Source: Candidatus Nanopelagicales bacterium (GTDB lineage: Bacteria; Actinomycetota; Actinomycetes; S36-B12; GCA-2699445). From it: 7,482 nucleotides of DNA. Below, one piece after another: positions 1 through 6,348 of the stretch. The translations under genes and the position numbers were made by a program. The DNA is taken from the NCBI GenBank assembly GCA_029939085.1, contig JAOZTQ010000009.1, positions 1 through 7,482 of the forward strand, given 5' to 3'. Below the pieces are notes generated by a model. The model made no database searches. It was not told the DNA's origin and worked only from the letters and a program-made list of their open reading frames with translations. The number at the start of each line of letters is the position of its first letter. Within the stretch, counting starts at the first letter, position 1.

Positions 1-28
1 CTATCCACTTCTTACTCATTGGCTCGAG

Positions 29-44
29 CGTATCGGTCGATACG
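29..44. promoter_or_regulatory. Possible operator: 7-2-7 inverted repeat
   Basis: CGTATCG, then GT, then CGATACG, is a perfect 7-bp inverted repeat with a 2-bp spacer. Such compact dyads are typical binding sites for dimeric repressors. It lies 10 bp upstream of a possible minus-strand ATG at 19 that leaves the window, and it overlaps the possible -10 box (32-27) of that start. The operator role is inferred. Chance occurrence is possible. Confidence 0.25.
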
Positions 45-66
45 GGTCGAACTGGTTAAGTCGTCG

Positions 67-90
67 CCGAGTCCGAACGACGAGACTCGG
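67..90. terminator. Hairpin downstream of tRNA-Arg, possible terminator
   Basis: CCGAGTC (67-73) pairs with GACTCGG (84-90) around a 10-nt loop. It lies about 50 bp beyond the 3' end of the minus-strand tRNA-Arg, where a terminator would be expected. Neither strand has a T-run after the stem, so it is not a classical intrinsic terminator. Actinobacterial terminators often lack the tract. Confidence 0.25.
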
Positions 91-141
91 AGAAACGGCT
101 CTACCCCGATTCAGAAGAAAGCAACCGATGAGGAAAGGGAG

Positions 142-214
<73 letters not shown>

Positions 215-318
215 TCATTTACAGTCTAACCACTGACGTCGTCGGACTTGGTATCCGGCTACCAGCCGACTATCTCGGAGAGATACCGGACCGAATCGAC
301 GGCGGTTGTCTCGCCGGA
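215..318. other. Spacer between hydrolase and tRNA-Arg, with two small hairpins
   Basis: No gene is present. The minus-strand hydrolase ends at 319 and tRNA-Arg begins at 214. Two adjacent stems, CGGCT/AGCCG (256-260 with 264-268, 3-nt loop) and TATCTC/GAGATA (271-276 with 280-285, 3-nt loop), fall here. Alternatively GGTATC (250-255) can pair with GATACC (282-287). They could terminate hydrolase transcription or form part of the tRNA leader. Neither is followed by a T-run. Confidence 0.4.
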
Positions 319-1929
319 TCAGCGCTCCGCATCCGCTAGTAGCTTGTCTCTGGCTACTTCTCGCTTGACTAAGATTCCCTGAACCTTCGTCACTCGATCA
401 GCCTCAGTGGGCCGGTAGGCCGCGGCCACTAAAGGTGTTAGATCTGCGCGGTAGTCATGCCCCAGCGATCTGAATACCCCGGATTGTGCCTGAGTCGCAT
501 AAGCAACATCGAGTAGTACCTGCTGCCAGGTAAGGATCGGGAACCACTTCATATCCGCTGGGATATTGCGCCCTCGGGGTTCGTGTGACAACCAATGTGG
601 CTGACGTCGCGCCAAAGCCATCTGAAATCTCGTGACCGGGTCAGCATCATGATCCAGAAACCAAAATTGACAGCCAGCCGGCGGATTCGCCGGAAGATCT
701 TGCCAACGATCTACATGAACGACTTGAGGGTTACCAGCCAATTCATCGCGTAAGTGAGTGCCACCCGGACTACCAACAAAAAGAACAGAGTCAACGTCGG
801 TGATCGTGGTTCGATCGGCATCCGCCAGGGCGGGGTTCCGCTCTAGCGCAACCTGAGCAATATTGGCGCCAAGACTCTCTCCATATAGATGCAATAAGGG
901 GCGATCTTCGGAGGGCATGGCCGCGATGCGTTGTCGAATGCGATCAAGTAACAACCGGTAACCGTCTGCGGCATCAGGGATCAGATTGAGTGAAAACATT
1001 GAGGGCAGTAATCCGTACTGCACGACAACGCTGGCACAATCGCCGCTGGTGAAAAATTCCATCGCCTCGACCGGCACTGAGTTCGCGTATCCAGATCCGG
1101 CAGGGCATATCGCCAGCAGGTGTTTGCGTTCAAAAGCGTTGAGACGTTCAAGTTCGGCCATCGCTAAATCGACGCGACCCGCAAGTGTTTCGGACGAGTC
1201 ATAACCAATGAAGACGCGAAGCGGTTCCTTAGAGTGAGTGTCCCCCGCCACTGCCAACTCCTTAGCGGAGACTCGCCAGTGCACGAAACGACGCCCCTCT
1301 CGAGCAAGCGAGTCGTACTCGACTAGCGATCCCGGGCCCCCAGTGACATACCGATCATCTGGTGCGCCGACTAACGCTTTGTCGGCTCCGCGTCCATTTT
1401 CCGCAAGAGATGACTTAAGTCGCTTCATCGCTAACCGTCCGCTGGCCGCAGTGCCTGTGACGACGGCCGCACCCACCATCGCATTCCAGATCCAAGAGGG
1501 GCCAACGAAGCGCCGTGACAGTGCGCGGCCTGATGCGCCCACGCCCGCGATAGCTATCCGGGACATTGCAGTGACACTCAGTGCAGCTGCCGTACCGGCG
1601 CCCACGCCAAGAAAATCGTTGCCATCGACATGACCCCACTCGGGGAAAGACGCCGCTTGCGCTTTCGCATGTTTGGAACCCCGCACTGCCGCGACGATTG
1701 CACCACTGCCAAGAACACCAGCGCGAACGGCTGGCCGTGACTTTGTGTTCCTCTGCTGCAAGGCGGCGCCCAATGCCGAACCAACAAGCGCGCCAGTTGA
1801 TGCCATGGCGGCTGTGACCAAAGTCTGGTGCACGGTTGAGCGAGGCGTCAGACTCGGCCGTAACGACTCCGCCCCGGCTGCCATGGCCCCCGCAATGGCT
1901 CCGACTGAAACTAAACCGATTCTTGGCAT
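319..1929 (-). CDS. Membrane-anchored alpha/beta hydrolase (Abhydrolase_9 type)
   Basis: This is a 536-aa protein from the ATG at 1929. The N-terminal part (about 1-170) has several Ala/Gly-rich hydrophobic stretches, around 4-22, 36-58, 105-130 and 148-165, so it is probably membrane embedded. The C-terminal part (about 235-505) is an alpha/beta hydrolase. The nucleophile elbow is GESLG with Ser352. An Asp cluster in LDHDADPVTR (425-434) and His491 in GHDYRADL are candidate acid and base. The layout matches the actinobacterial Abhydrolase_9 family as I know it, whose substrate is not established; lipid ester hydrolysis is a guess. The frame is also open back to a GTG at 2010, but those 27 residues overlap the upstream gene and look unlike the family. 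The ATG at 1929 sits 16 bp after the upstream stop, so the two genes are probably cotranscribed and coupled. No clear Shine-Dalgarno sequence is seen. Confidence 0.88.
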   Translation of the reverse strand: MPRIGLVSVGAIAGAMAAGAESLRPSLTPRSTVHQTLVTAAMASTGALVGSALGAALQQRNTKSRPAVRAGVLGSGAIVAAVRGSKHAKAQAASFPEWGHVDGNDFLGVGAGTAAALSVTAMSRIAIAGVGASGRALSRRFVGPSWIWNAMVGAAVVTGTAASGRLAMKRLKSSLAENGRGADKALVGAPDDRYVTGGPGSLVEYDSLAREGRRFVHWRVSAKELAVAGDTHSKEPLRVFIGYDSSETLAGRVDLAMAELERLNAFERKHLLAICPAGSGYANSVPVEAMEFFTSGDCASVVVQYGLLPSMFSLNLIPDAADGYRLLLDRIRQRIAAMPSEDRPLLHLYGESLGANIAQVALERNPALADADRTTITDVDSVLFVGSPGGTHLRDELAGNPQVVHVDRWQDLPANPPAGCQFWFLDHDADPVTRFQMALARRQPHWLSHEPRGRNIPADMKWFPILTWQQVLLDVAYATQAQSGVFRSLGHDYRADLTPLVAAAYRPTEADRVTKVQGILVKREVARDKLLADAER

Positions 1930-1945
1930 AACTGCATTGTGCCGG

Positions 1946-2941
1946 TTACTTGTCGCTGGTCCCCACCAGGGCGGGAATATCACCGTGAACTTCCAATCCG
2001 GCGACTTCACCAGATTGATCTAGCAGGGTGTCCTGGCCTTTCCCGAATCGCAACTGAATGGTGGCATCGAGAGTCTCTTCGACGCGACGGTGCATCTCAG
2101 TGCGAATCGGTGCATGTAGCAGCGCGCCGCCAACCCGCTCCGCCGAAAGATGTAGCCACCGTCCGGAACGATCACTGACCTTCAACCTGACGTGCTCATC
2201 GTCAATGTGTAGTTCGTCAGTTCGGGCCCCGCTATAGGTGGCAAATCTGTAGAAGTCAGATCCGGTACGGAGACCGATAAGCAAACCTCGAAAAGTGCCC
2301 CGGAGCCAAGGGATTAGAGCCGTTGAGGCCATGAGCGAGATATCGGGATCATCAAAATGATTTGAGTGCATCCAGACATAACCTGAAGGAAACGCCTGAC
2401 CCCAGTCCTGTTCGATGTAACCCCTACCACCTGCCAGGTCGACCGATTCGTCGCCGAAGCTCAGCTCACCTGACAAACCGTGCCCAAACGAGGCAACGCC
2501 GTGATAGCACTCCATGGCAGGGACATAGGCATACCAACCCATAGCCCCTGGTGATCGTGGCGTCACTGGCCATCGGTCCAACGGACTAGTGAACCGGACC
2601 GAACCCTGAAGTCTCAAACCAGCTGCGGACAAGTCCAACTCTGCGCCTTGTGCGGTGAAACGGTTCGGCCCTACCTGCACCCCAAACCGATCTGTCGCGG
2701 CACGGTAACTTTCGGCCGGATACGACACATACCAACTGCGGCCGCTGGCACCGTCGAGGACCTGCACAAAGGCCTCGGCCTCGCCTTCGTCTGACCGGAA
2801 AAGACCGGGAATAATGGCGACCCGAAACTGGCGGTCCAGACTCACCAGTTTCACGTACCAACCTTCAAAATAGGGAGTGCGTCCGCGGTCATGACCTGCC
2901 TCCGGGTGCCAGATCCGTGACGGGACAGGAAGTTGAATCAC
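1946..2941 (-). CDS. Tocopherol-cyclase-like protein
   Basis: This is a 331-aa soluble protein. Family signatures are PYFEGWYVKL (23-32) near the N-terminus and the central block GRGYIEQDWG...FPSGYVWMHSNHF (172-196). These correspond to the conserved motifs of the tocopherol cyclase family (Pfam Tocopherol_cycl; plant VTE1 and cyanobacterial homologues), which close the chromanol ring of tocopherols. No tocopherol pathway gene is seen nearby, so the actual substrate in this organism is unknown. It could be another prenyl-quinone or a lipid. GTG at 2941 is the only in-frame start, because a TAG lies four codons upstream. The ribosome binding site is weak. The gene is divergent from tRNA-Ser and is followed 16 bp downstream by the hydrolase. 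Confidence 0.88.
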   Translation of the reverse strand: MIQLPVPSRIWHPEAGHDRGRTPYFEGWYVKLVSLDRQFRVAIIPGLFRSDEGEAEAFVQVLDGASGRSWYVSYPAESYRAATDRFGVQVGPNRFTAQGAELDLSAAGLRLQGSVRFTSPLDRWPVTPRSPGAMGWYAYVPAMECYHGVASFGHGLSGELSFGDESVDLAGGRGYIEQDWGQAFPSGYVWMHSNHFDDPDISLMASTALIPWLRGTFRGLLIGLRTGSDFYRFATYSGARTDELHIDDEHVRLKVSDRSGRWLHLSAERVGGALLHAPIRTEMHRRVEETLDATIQLRFGKGQDTLLDQSGEVAGLEVHGDIPALVGTSDK

Positions 2942-2990
2942 TTCGCCAGCCTAAAGGGCGGAAATCGATTCAGGTACCCTAATGCAGTCA

Positions 2991-3015
2991 CTGATTACCA
3001 GCTGCGGTAATCCAG
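2991..3015. promoter_or_regulatory. Inverted repeat between divergent genes, possible operator
   Basis: GATTACC (2993-2999) and GGTAATC (3006-3012) form a perfect 7-bp inverted repeat with the spacer AGCTGC. Two more pairs, CT with AG, extend it across a single bulged C3013. It lies 7-31 bp before the mature 5' end of tRNA-Ser and 50 bp upstream of the minus-strand tocopherol-cyclase-like start. It could be an operator for either gene or a stem in the tRNA leader. The role is inferred. Confidence 0.35.
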
Positions 3016-3021
3016 TGGCGT

Positions 3022-3112
3022 GGAGATGTCGCCTAGTCTGGTTTATGGCGCCCGCCTGCTAAGCGGGTTGAGGTTTTAAGACCTCTCGAGGGTTCAAATC
3101 CCTCCATCTCCG
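3022..3112 (+). tRNA. tRNA-Ser, anticodon GCT
   Basis: This is a 91-nt class II tRNA. The acceptor stem is GGAGATG (3022-3028) with CATCTCC (3105-3111), and the discriminator is G3112. The anticodon stem CCCGC/GCGGG encloses CTGCTAA, giving anticodon GCT (3058-3060), which reads AGC and AGU. The long variable arm GAGGT/ACCTC (3070-3085) identifies a serine tRNA. The T-stem is GAGGG/CCCTC with loop TTCAAAT. No CCA is encoded. Confidence 0.97.
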
Positions 3113-3212
3113 CGGTTGTTGTGGCTGCTGCCATCACAAAAGTGGCTCCGGCATTGGCGATTAGGGCCTGGTCCGAGGAATTCCCGGGCACTCAACGGCT
3201 CCCACCAGCTAC

Positions 3213-3374
3213 ATGGATGTCACGGTCGTTACCGGCACGGACCCAGACTGGATCCGATTCCAGAACTCATACGTTGACCTTCCTGAGCAGGATCAATCTT
3301 TGGGTGCGCATCATCCCAAGGTGACCGCTAGCGTCTTATCTGCACGCACTTGGACATCAGGAGGACCGCGATGA
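3213..3374 (+). CDS. Possible small ORF overlapping the stress-protein start
   Basis: ATG at 3213 opens a 53-residue frame with many C/G third positions in its first 37 codons (MDVTVVTGTDPDWIRFQNSY at the start). It ends in a TGA that overlaps the ATG of the downstream stress protein as ATGA, the classical arrangement for translational coupling. The frame is open back to a TAG at 3162. No Shine-Dalgarno sequence precedes the ATG and I recognise no family. It may be a small leader peptide, a decayed gene fragment or chance. Composition and the ATGA overlap are the only support. Confidence 0.22.
   Translation: MDVTVVTGTDPDWIRFQNSYVDLPEQDQSLGAHHPKVTASVLSARTWTSGGPR
3359..3364 (+). promoter_or_regulatory. 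Strong ribosome binding site of the stress protein
   Basis: AGGAGG is a full anti-Shine-Dalgarno match, 6 nt before the ATG at 3371. It fixes that ATG as the start and argues against the in-frame TTG at 3350, which lies upstream of it. Confidence 0.85.
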
Positions 3375-4261
3375 AGCTCGCCATTGGGGTTGGCGACGAC
3401 GAAGCAACCACCGACGCAATAGCACTTGGTGCAGCTATTGCTCGAACCTTCCCTGACGTCGACCCGACGGCAGTGCACGTATACAACAACCACCACCAAT
3501 ACATCGCTCGAGCCGGGGTCGATTTCGACTGGGAGGCCTACTCCGAGGAGCAAGCCGATCGGATCGTAAATCGATCAGCGACCGAGATGAATGAGAAGTT
3601 CGGTGTCTCTGGATGCGCAACGGGAATCACTGGTCACCGATCGAGCGGTCACGGGCTAACAGACTTTGCCCACGATCAAGATAGCGACTGGATCGTCATC
3701 GGGAGCGCTCCGGGCGGATCACTTGATCGGTTCACCATCGGCAGCACTGCCAACCAGTTGTTGCATGGTGCATCGACTCCAATAGTTCTCGCGCCTATGG
3801 GATTTCGGCGCAGAGACGTTACGAAACTAGATCGGGTAGTCGTTGCCCTCGGCAGTGGCGAGGAAGGAAAGCGCACACTGCGCACTGCCGCTAAGTTCGC
3901 CCAGAGCAGCGGCTTACCGCTTGTAGTGCTGACGATCGTGCTGCACAACCGGATGTCATTAGCCGGGTTACCCAAGAACATTGACCGGGAGCTTCTGGAA
4001 GATGCAGTCAACAGCGCACGCGCGACACAGGCCGAGGCCCTAACTGATTCGGATCTTGCTGACCTGCCTATCGACCATGAGGTGCTGGAAGGCGATACCG
4101 TCAGCGACGCGATAAGCCGAATGGACTGGAATGGTGGCGATCTATTACTCGTACCTTCATCTCGCGGGATTTTGCGCAGAGTTTTCCTCGGTGACATGAA
4201 CTACAAGATCGTCCGTGCCACTCGAGTTCCCACACTGGTATTACCCCGCTTGACTGATTAG
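3371..4261 (+). CDS. Universal stress protein with two tandem UspA domains
   Basis: The product has 296 residues, about twice the length of a single UspA domain. Domain 1 (about 1-142) starts with the typical strand KLAIGVGDD. It ends with the nucleotide-binding signature GSAPGGSLDRFTIGST (111-126) and TPIVLAP, close to the ATP-binding G-2x-G-9x-G(S/T) pattern but with Pro114 at the second Gly. Domain 2 (about 153-296) restarts at DRVVVALGSGEEG and ends VPTLVLP. Its corresponding loop reads VPSSRGILRRVFLGDM, with the Gly/Ser residues largely lost, so it probably does not bind ATP. Such cytoplasmic proteins are induced by starvation, hypoxia or stress in actinobacteria. No neighbour gives a specific partner. 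A TTGACC at 3274-3279 might be a -35 box, but no good -10 follows. Confidence 0.92.
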   Translation: MKLAIGVGDDEATTDAIALGAAIARTFPDVDPTAVHVYNNHHQYIARAGVDFDWEAYSEEQADRIVNRSATEMNEKFGVSGCATGITGHRSSGHGLTDFAHDQDSDWIVIGSAPGGSLDRFTIGSTANQLLHGASTPIVLAPMGFRRRDVTKLDRVVVALGSGEEGKRTLRTAAKFAQSSGLPLVVLTIVLHNRMSLAGLPKNIDRELLEDAVNSARATQAEALTDSDLADLPIDHEVLEGDTVSDAISRMDWNGGDLLLVPSSRGILRRVFLGDMNYKIVRATRVPTLVLPRLTD

Positions 4262-4264
4262 AAC

Positions 4265-4300
4265 TGCGGTCGCCGGTCACATGAGCCCGGCACAACCGCA
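4265..4300 (+). terminator. Two-part hairpin after the stress protein, possible terminator
   Basis: TGCGGT (4265-4270) pairs with ACCGCA (4295-4300), and inside it GCCGG (4272-4276) pairs with CCGGC (4287-4291). This gives 11 base pairs across a small internal loop. It begins 3 nt after the stress-protein stop codon and ends 70 nt before dodecin. No T-run follows, so termination is inferred from position and stability only. Confidence 0.45.
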
Positions 4301-4370
4301 ACAAAGGCCCAGCGAAATCGGTCGTAACTCTCTAATGTGAAGGGCGATACCTGCACATACGGAGGAAACT

Positions 4371-4586
4371 ATGCCCAACCGGACGTACGGCTTCAGCGAA
4401 ATTGTGGGCACCAGCCCGGACGGTGTTGATCAAGCAATCAGAAATGGGCTTTCACGTGCTGCCAAGACCGTCCGCCACATTGACTGGTTTGAAGTGACTC
4501 AAGTGCGGGGTTACGTCAGAAACGACGAGGTCGATCATTTTCAGGTCACCCTGAAGTTGGGTTTCCGTATGGAAGATGTCGATTAA
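4371..4586 (+). CDS. Dodecin, flavin-binding storage protein
   Basis: The product has 71 residues, the normal length for this family. It matches the mycobacterial dodecin pattern throughout: EIVGTSPDGVDQAI (10-23), IDWFEV (37-42) and HFQVTLKLGFRMED (56-69). Dodecins form a hollow dodecamer that holds flavins, and in some species coenzyme A, between stacked tryptophans. Trp39 and Gln58 here are at the flavin-contact positions. The likely role is buffering free flavin in the cytoplasm and protecting it from photochemistry. A good ribosome binding site GGAGG (4361-4365) lies 5 nt before the ATG. A TAATGT (4333-4338) might be a -10 box. The gene is convergent with the CrtO-like gene, with 15 bp between stop codons. 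Confidence 0.96.
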   Translation: MPNRTYGFSEIVGTSPDGVDQAIRNGLSRAAKTVRHIDWFEVTQVRGYVRNDEVDHFQVTLKLGFRMEDVD

Positions 4587-4601
4587 CGGCTGGTATCACG
4601 A

Positions 4602-5156
4602 CTAGGCCGGTTCAGCCTGGTCAAGATCGGCGATCACGCCGTACAAGCGCTTGCGGTTATATCGCAGTATCGCGATAGGTATTCCATTGAGAATGATGGT
4701 CAATACCGCGAGGACCAAAACAATCCACCAGGTGGCAAAAAGCAACGTGGGCAACCAGGTCAGACAAGAGATCCAATGCACCCACTCGGCTCGACGGGTT
4801 TCCCGGATATAACCATTTATCGCCGTAATGTCGGCGAGATCAGGCAGTCGGTTTTTCGACTTTCCACCCGCCCAATTTCCGCCTTCGGGAAAATTACGTT
4901 TCCACCAAAGAATGCCAACCCGTTCATAGCCGGGCAACGAATCCCACCGCGTCATCCGCAATAAACCGATGTCTCGATCCACCCAAGCATTTGGCCAGTG
5001 CACTGCCCAGATTCCTATAGCTGCGGACAGCACGATAATGATGACTATTCCCACACCCAGTTCGGTGAGAAGTTCTGCAACTGGAAGATTCAGTGGCCCG
5101 TCTCCAACTTCGCACCTTTGGGCTGCCCGATGTCCGCAAGCAGCTCTTCGAACCAC
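4602..5156 (-). CDS. CrtO-like membrane acyltransferase family protein
   Basis: This is a membrane protein of up to 184 residues. Hydrophobic segments are near 36-54, 127-142 and 144-163. Between the first and second lies a soluble stretch with YERVGILWWKRNFPEGG (77-93), KSKNRL (99-104) and ETRRAEWVHW (119-128), and RYNRKRL (165-171) follows the last. These match, in order, the conserved positions of staphylococcal CrtO, glycosyl-4,4'-diaponeurosporenoate acyltransferase, which esterifies a sugar on the carotenoid staphyloxanthin. No carotenoid gene is in view, so the substrate here is unknown. The start is uncertain. GTG at 5156 puts the first 22 codons inside the preceding phosphofructokinase gene and gives an atypical leader. 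GTG at 5054 gives 150 residues. A CTG (codon 22) after a GGAG would give about 163, closest to CrtO (165). It is the last gene of a likely minus-strand operon. Confidence 0.75.
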   Translation of the reverse strand: MVRRAACGHRAAQRCEVGDGPLNLPVAELLTELGVGIVIIIVLSAAIGIWAVHWPNAWVDRDIGLLRMTRWDSLPGYERVGILWWKRNFPEGGNWAGGKSKNRLPDLADITAINGYIRETRRAEWVHWISCLTWLPTLLFATWWIVLVLAVLTIILNGIPIAILRYNRKRLYGVIADLDQAEPA

Positions 5157-6316
5157 GGCTCGTCGATGTCAAAGGGACGGCCGCCCTTGATCCGCGGGAA
5201 CTCAATGGCTCGCAGTTCATCACCGCGTTCGAAATCTTCTCCAATGACCCCGCTCTCGCCACGGAGTGCGCAGTCCACGGCGACATCTGCACACTTACCG
5301 ATCAGTTCTATGTCGGCAGCATTTGACGGCGCTGCCCGAGAAAAGTACCCACTCTTCCAAATCTGAGTTTTCTCCGCATCGATCATGCCGCTGAACTGCT
5401 CGCCAAACCATGAGCCCGGGTTGATCTTGTCCAACTTGACGTGACCAAATGCATCTCTAGGGACTTCCTGACCAGTGGATTCCAACTCAGCGACGATCTG
5501 CTCTACGCCAGCACCTTCAGACAGGAAGATGGTGACATTACCGATTCGATCCATGAGACTGCGCAGTCGCTCAGCCTCTTCGGCAATATCGAGTTCCATC
5601 TCTGGGACATAGACCGCGTGGACGTCCCACCGCTCACGATCCAATAGGACGTCGGGGACCCACTCCTGCTCCGAGAGCCACTGCCGATACATGCGCGCAG
5701 TAGCGGCGGTGAGCCAACCACAGTTCCGACCCATAACCTCGTGAATGATCAGGGCCCGAGGATTAGCGCCATGCTCCGCAACAATGTTTCTAGCGAAGAG
5801 TGCGCCTTGTTCCGCTGCCGTCATGGCTCCCAGAGTTTGTTTTATAGGAAAGACGTCATTATCGATAGTTTTGGGTAGCCCAACCACGGTCAACTCGTAG
5901 TCGTTCTCGTGTAGGTATGCCGCCAAATCTGCAGCCGTAGTGTTGGTATCGTCACCGCCGATGGTGTGGAGGACGTCGACGTGGTCCTGCGTGAGCTGTT
6001 CCGCAGCGACCTGGAGTGGATTCTCCCCCTCGGCCACCAGCCCTCGCGCCACACAGTCGGCGACGTTGGTGAGCTTTACGCGGCTGTTCCCGATCGGACT
6101 TCCACCAAAACGAGTCAAGACGTCGGCTCGTTCCCGCACCTCTTGGCTGATCTGAATCGACTCGCCACGTAGGAGGCCCTGGTAGCCATCAAGGTACGCG
6201 ATCAGCTCAATCTCAGGATTCACTTCCGTGTAGCGCTTGATTAGATTTCCGAGGGCGGTTGAGAGGCAAGGCGCTAATCCGCCAGCGGTGAGGAATGCAA
6301 CTTTGGTGACGCTCAT
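5090..6316 (-). CDS. pfp: Pyrophosphate-dependent phosphofructokinase
   Basis: The product has 408 residues and transfers phosphate from PPi to fructose 6-phosphate, reversibly, in glycolysis and gluconeogenesis. It is closely similar to the Propionibacterium freudenreichii enzyme (404 aa) as I remember it, including TAGGLAPCLS near the start and RFGGSPIGNSRVKLTNV (69-85). The phosphoryl-donor loop is GGDDT (120-124), where the second Asp marks PPi use instead of the Gly of ATP enzymes. PKTIDND (148-154), with Lys149 and catalytic Asp152, is the second PPi signature. MGRNCG (195-200), SEGAG (266-270) and GYFSR (323-327) are substrate-binding motifs. The ATG at 6316 follows a weak AGGGTG site by 5 nt. 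The RDD gene ends 32 bp upstream, so the two are probably cotranscribed. Confidence 0.96.
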   Translation of the reverse strand: MSVTKVAFLTAGGLAPCLSTALGNLIKRYTEVNPEIELIAYLDGYQGLLRGESIQISQEVRERADVLTRFGGSPIGNSRVKLTNVADCVARGLVAEGENPLQVAAEQLTQDHVDVLHTIGGDDTNTTAADLAAYLHENDYELTVVGLPKTIDNDVFPIKQTLGAMTAAEQGALFARNIVAEHGANPRALIIHEVMGRNCGWLTAATARMYRQWLSEQEWVPDVLLDRERWDVHAVYVPEMELDIAEEAERLRSLMDRIGNVTIFLSEGAGVEQIVAELESTGQEVPRDAFGHVKLDKINPGSWFGEQFSGMIDAEKTQIWKSGYFSRAAPSNAADIELIGKCADVAVDCALRGESGVIGEDFERGDELRAIEFPRIKGGRPFDIDEPWFEELLADIGQPKGAKLETGH

Positions 6317-6348
6317 GACCGCACCCTATCGACCTCGAACCTCGCAAG

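Larger units (their letters stand above)
1..141. other. Non-coding stretch with a near-palindrome
   Basis: No convincing gene lies here. The stretch holds a 16-bp interrupted palindrome (29-44) and a 7-bp stem inverted repeat (67-73 with 84-90). At 19-17 on the minus strand an ATG opens a frame that reads MSKKWI before the window ends. It could be the first codons of a gene outside the window. A TANNNT box (32-27, minus) lies 7 nt upstream of that ATG, as in leaderless actinobacterial genes, but there is no Shine-Dalgarno sequence and six codons cannot support a call. Confidence 0.5.

Noticed and set aside
1..19. Six codons MSKKWI on the minus strand as a partial gene
   Set aside because: Too short, without a ribosome binding site; noted only as a possibility in the intergenic entry.
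1238..1633. 131-codon plus-strand frame opposite the hydrolase
   Set aside because: It is low-complexity Pro/Ala/Arg/Ser with no motif, antisense to the N-terminal membrane part of the hydrolase.
1930..2010. Longer hydrolase start at GTG 2010
   Set aside because: The extra 27 residues overlap the cyclase-like gene, contain no hydrophobic start typical of this protein, and an ATG lies just after the upstream stop.
3113..3212. Attachment site or integrated element next to tRNA-Ser
   Set aside because: No second copy of the tRNA 3' end and no integrase in the window.
3350..3370. Stress protein start at TTG 3350
   Set aside because: The perfect AGGAGG site lies downstream of that TTG, 6 nt before the ATG at 3371.
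3676..4197. 173-codon open frame on the minus strand inside the stress protein
   Set aside because: It is antisense to a well supported UspA gene and has Ser/Arg-rich composition typical of a shadow frame.
4588..4617. GGCTG/CAGCC inverted repeat between convergent dodecin and CrtO-like genes as a shared terminator
   Set aside because: The stem is 5 bp with a 20-nt loop and no T-run.
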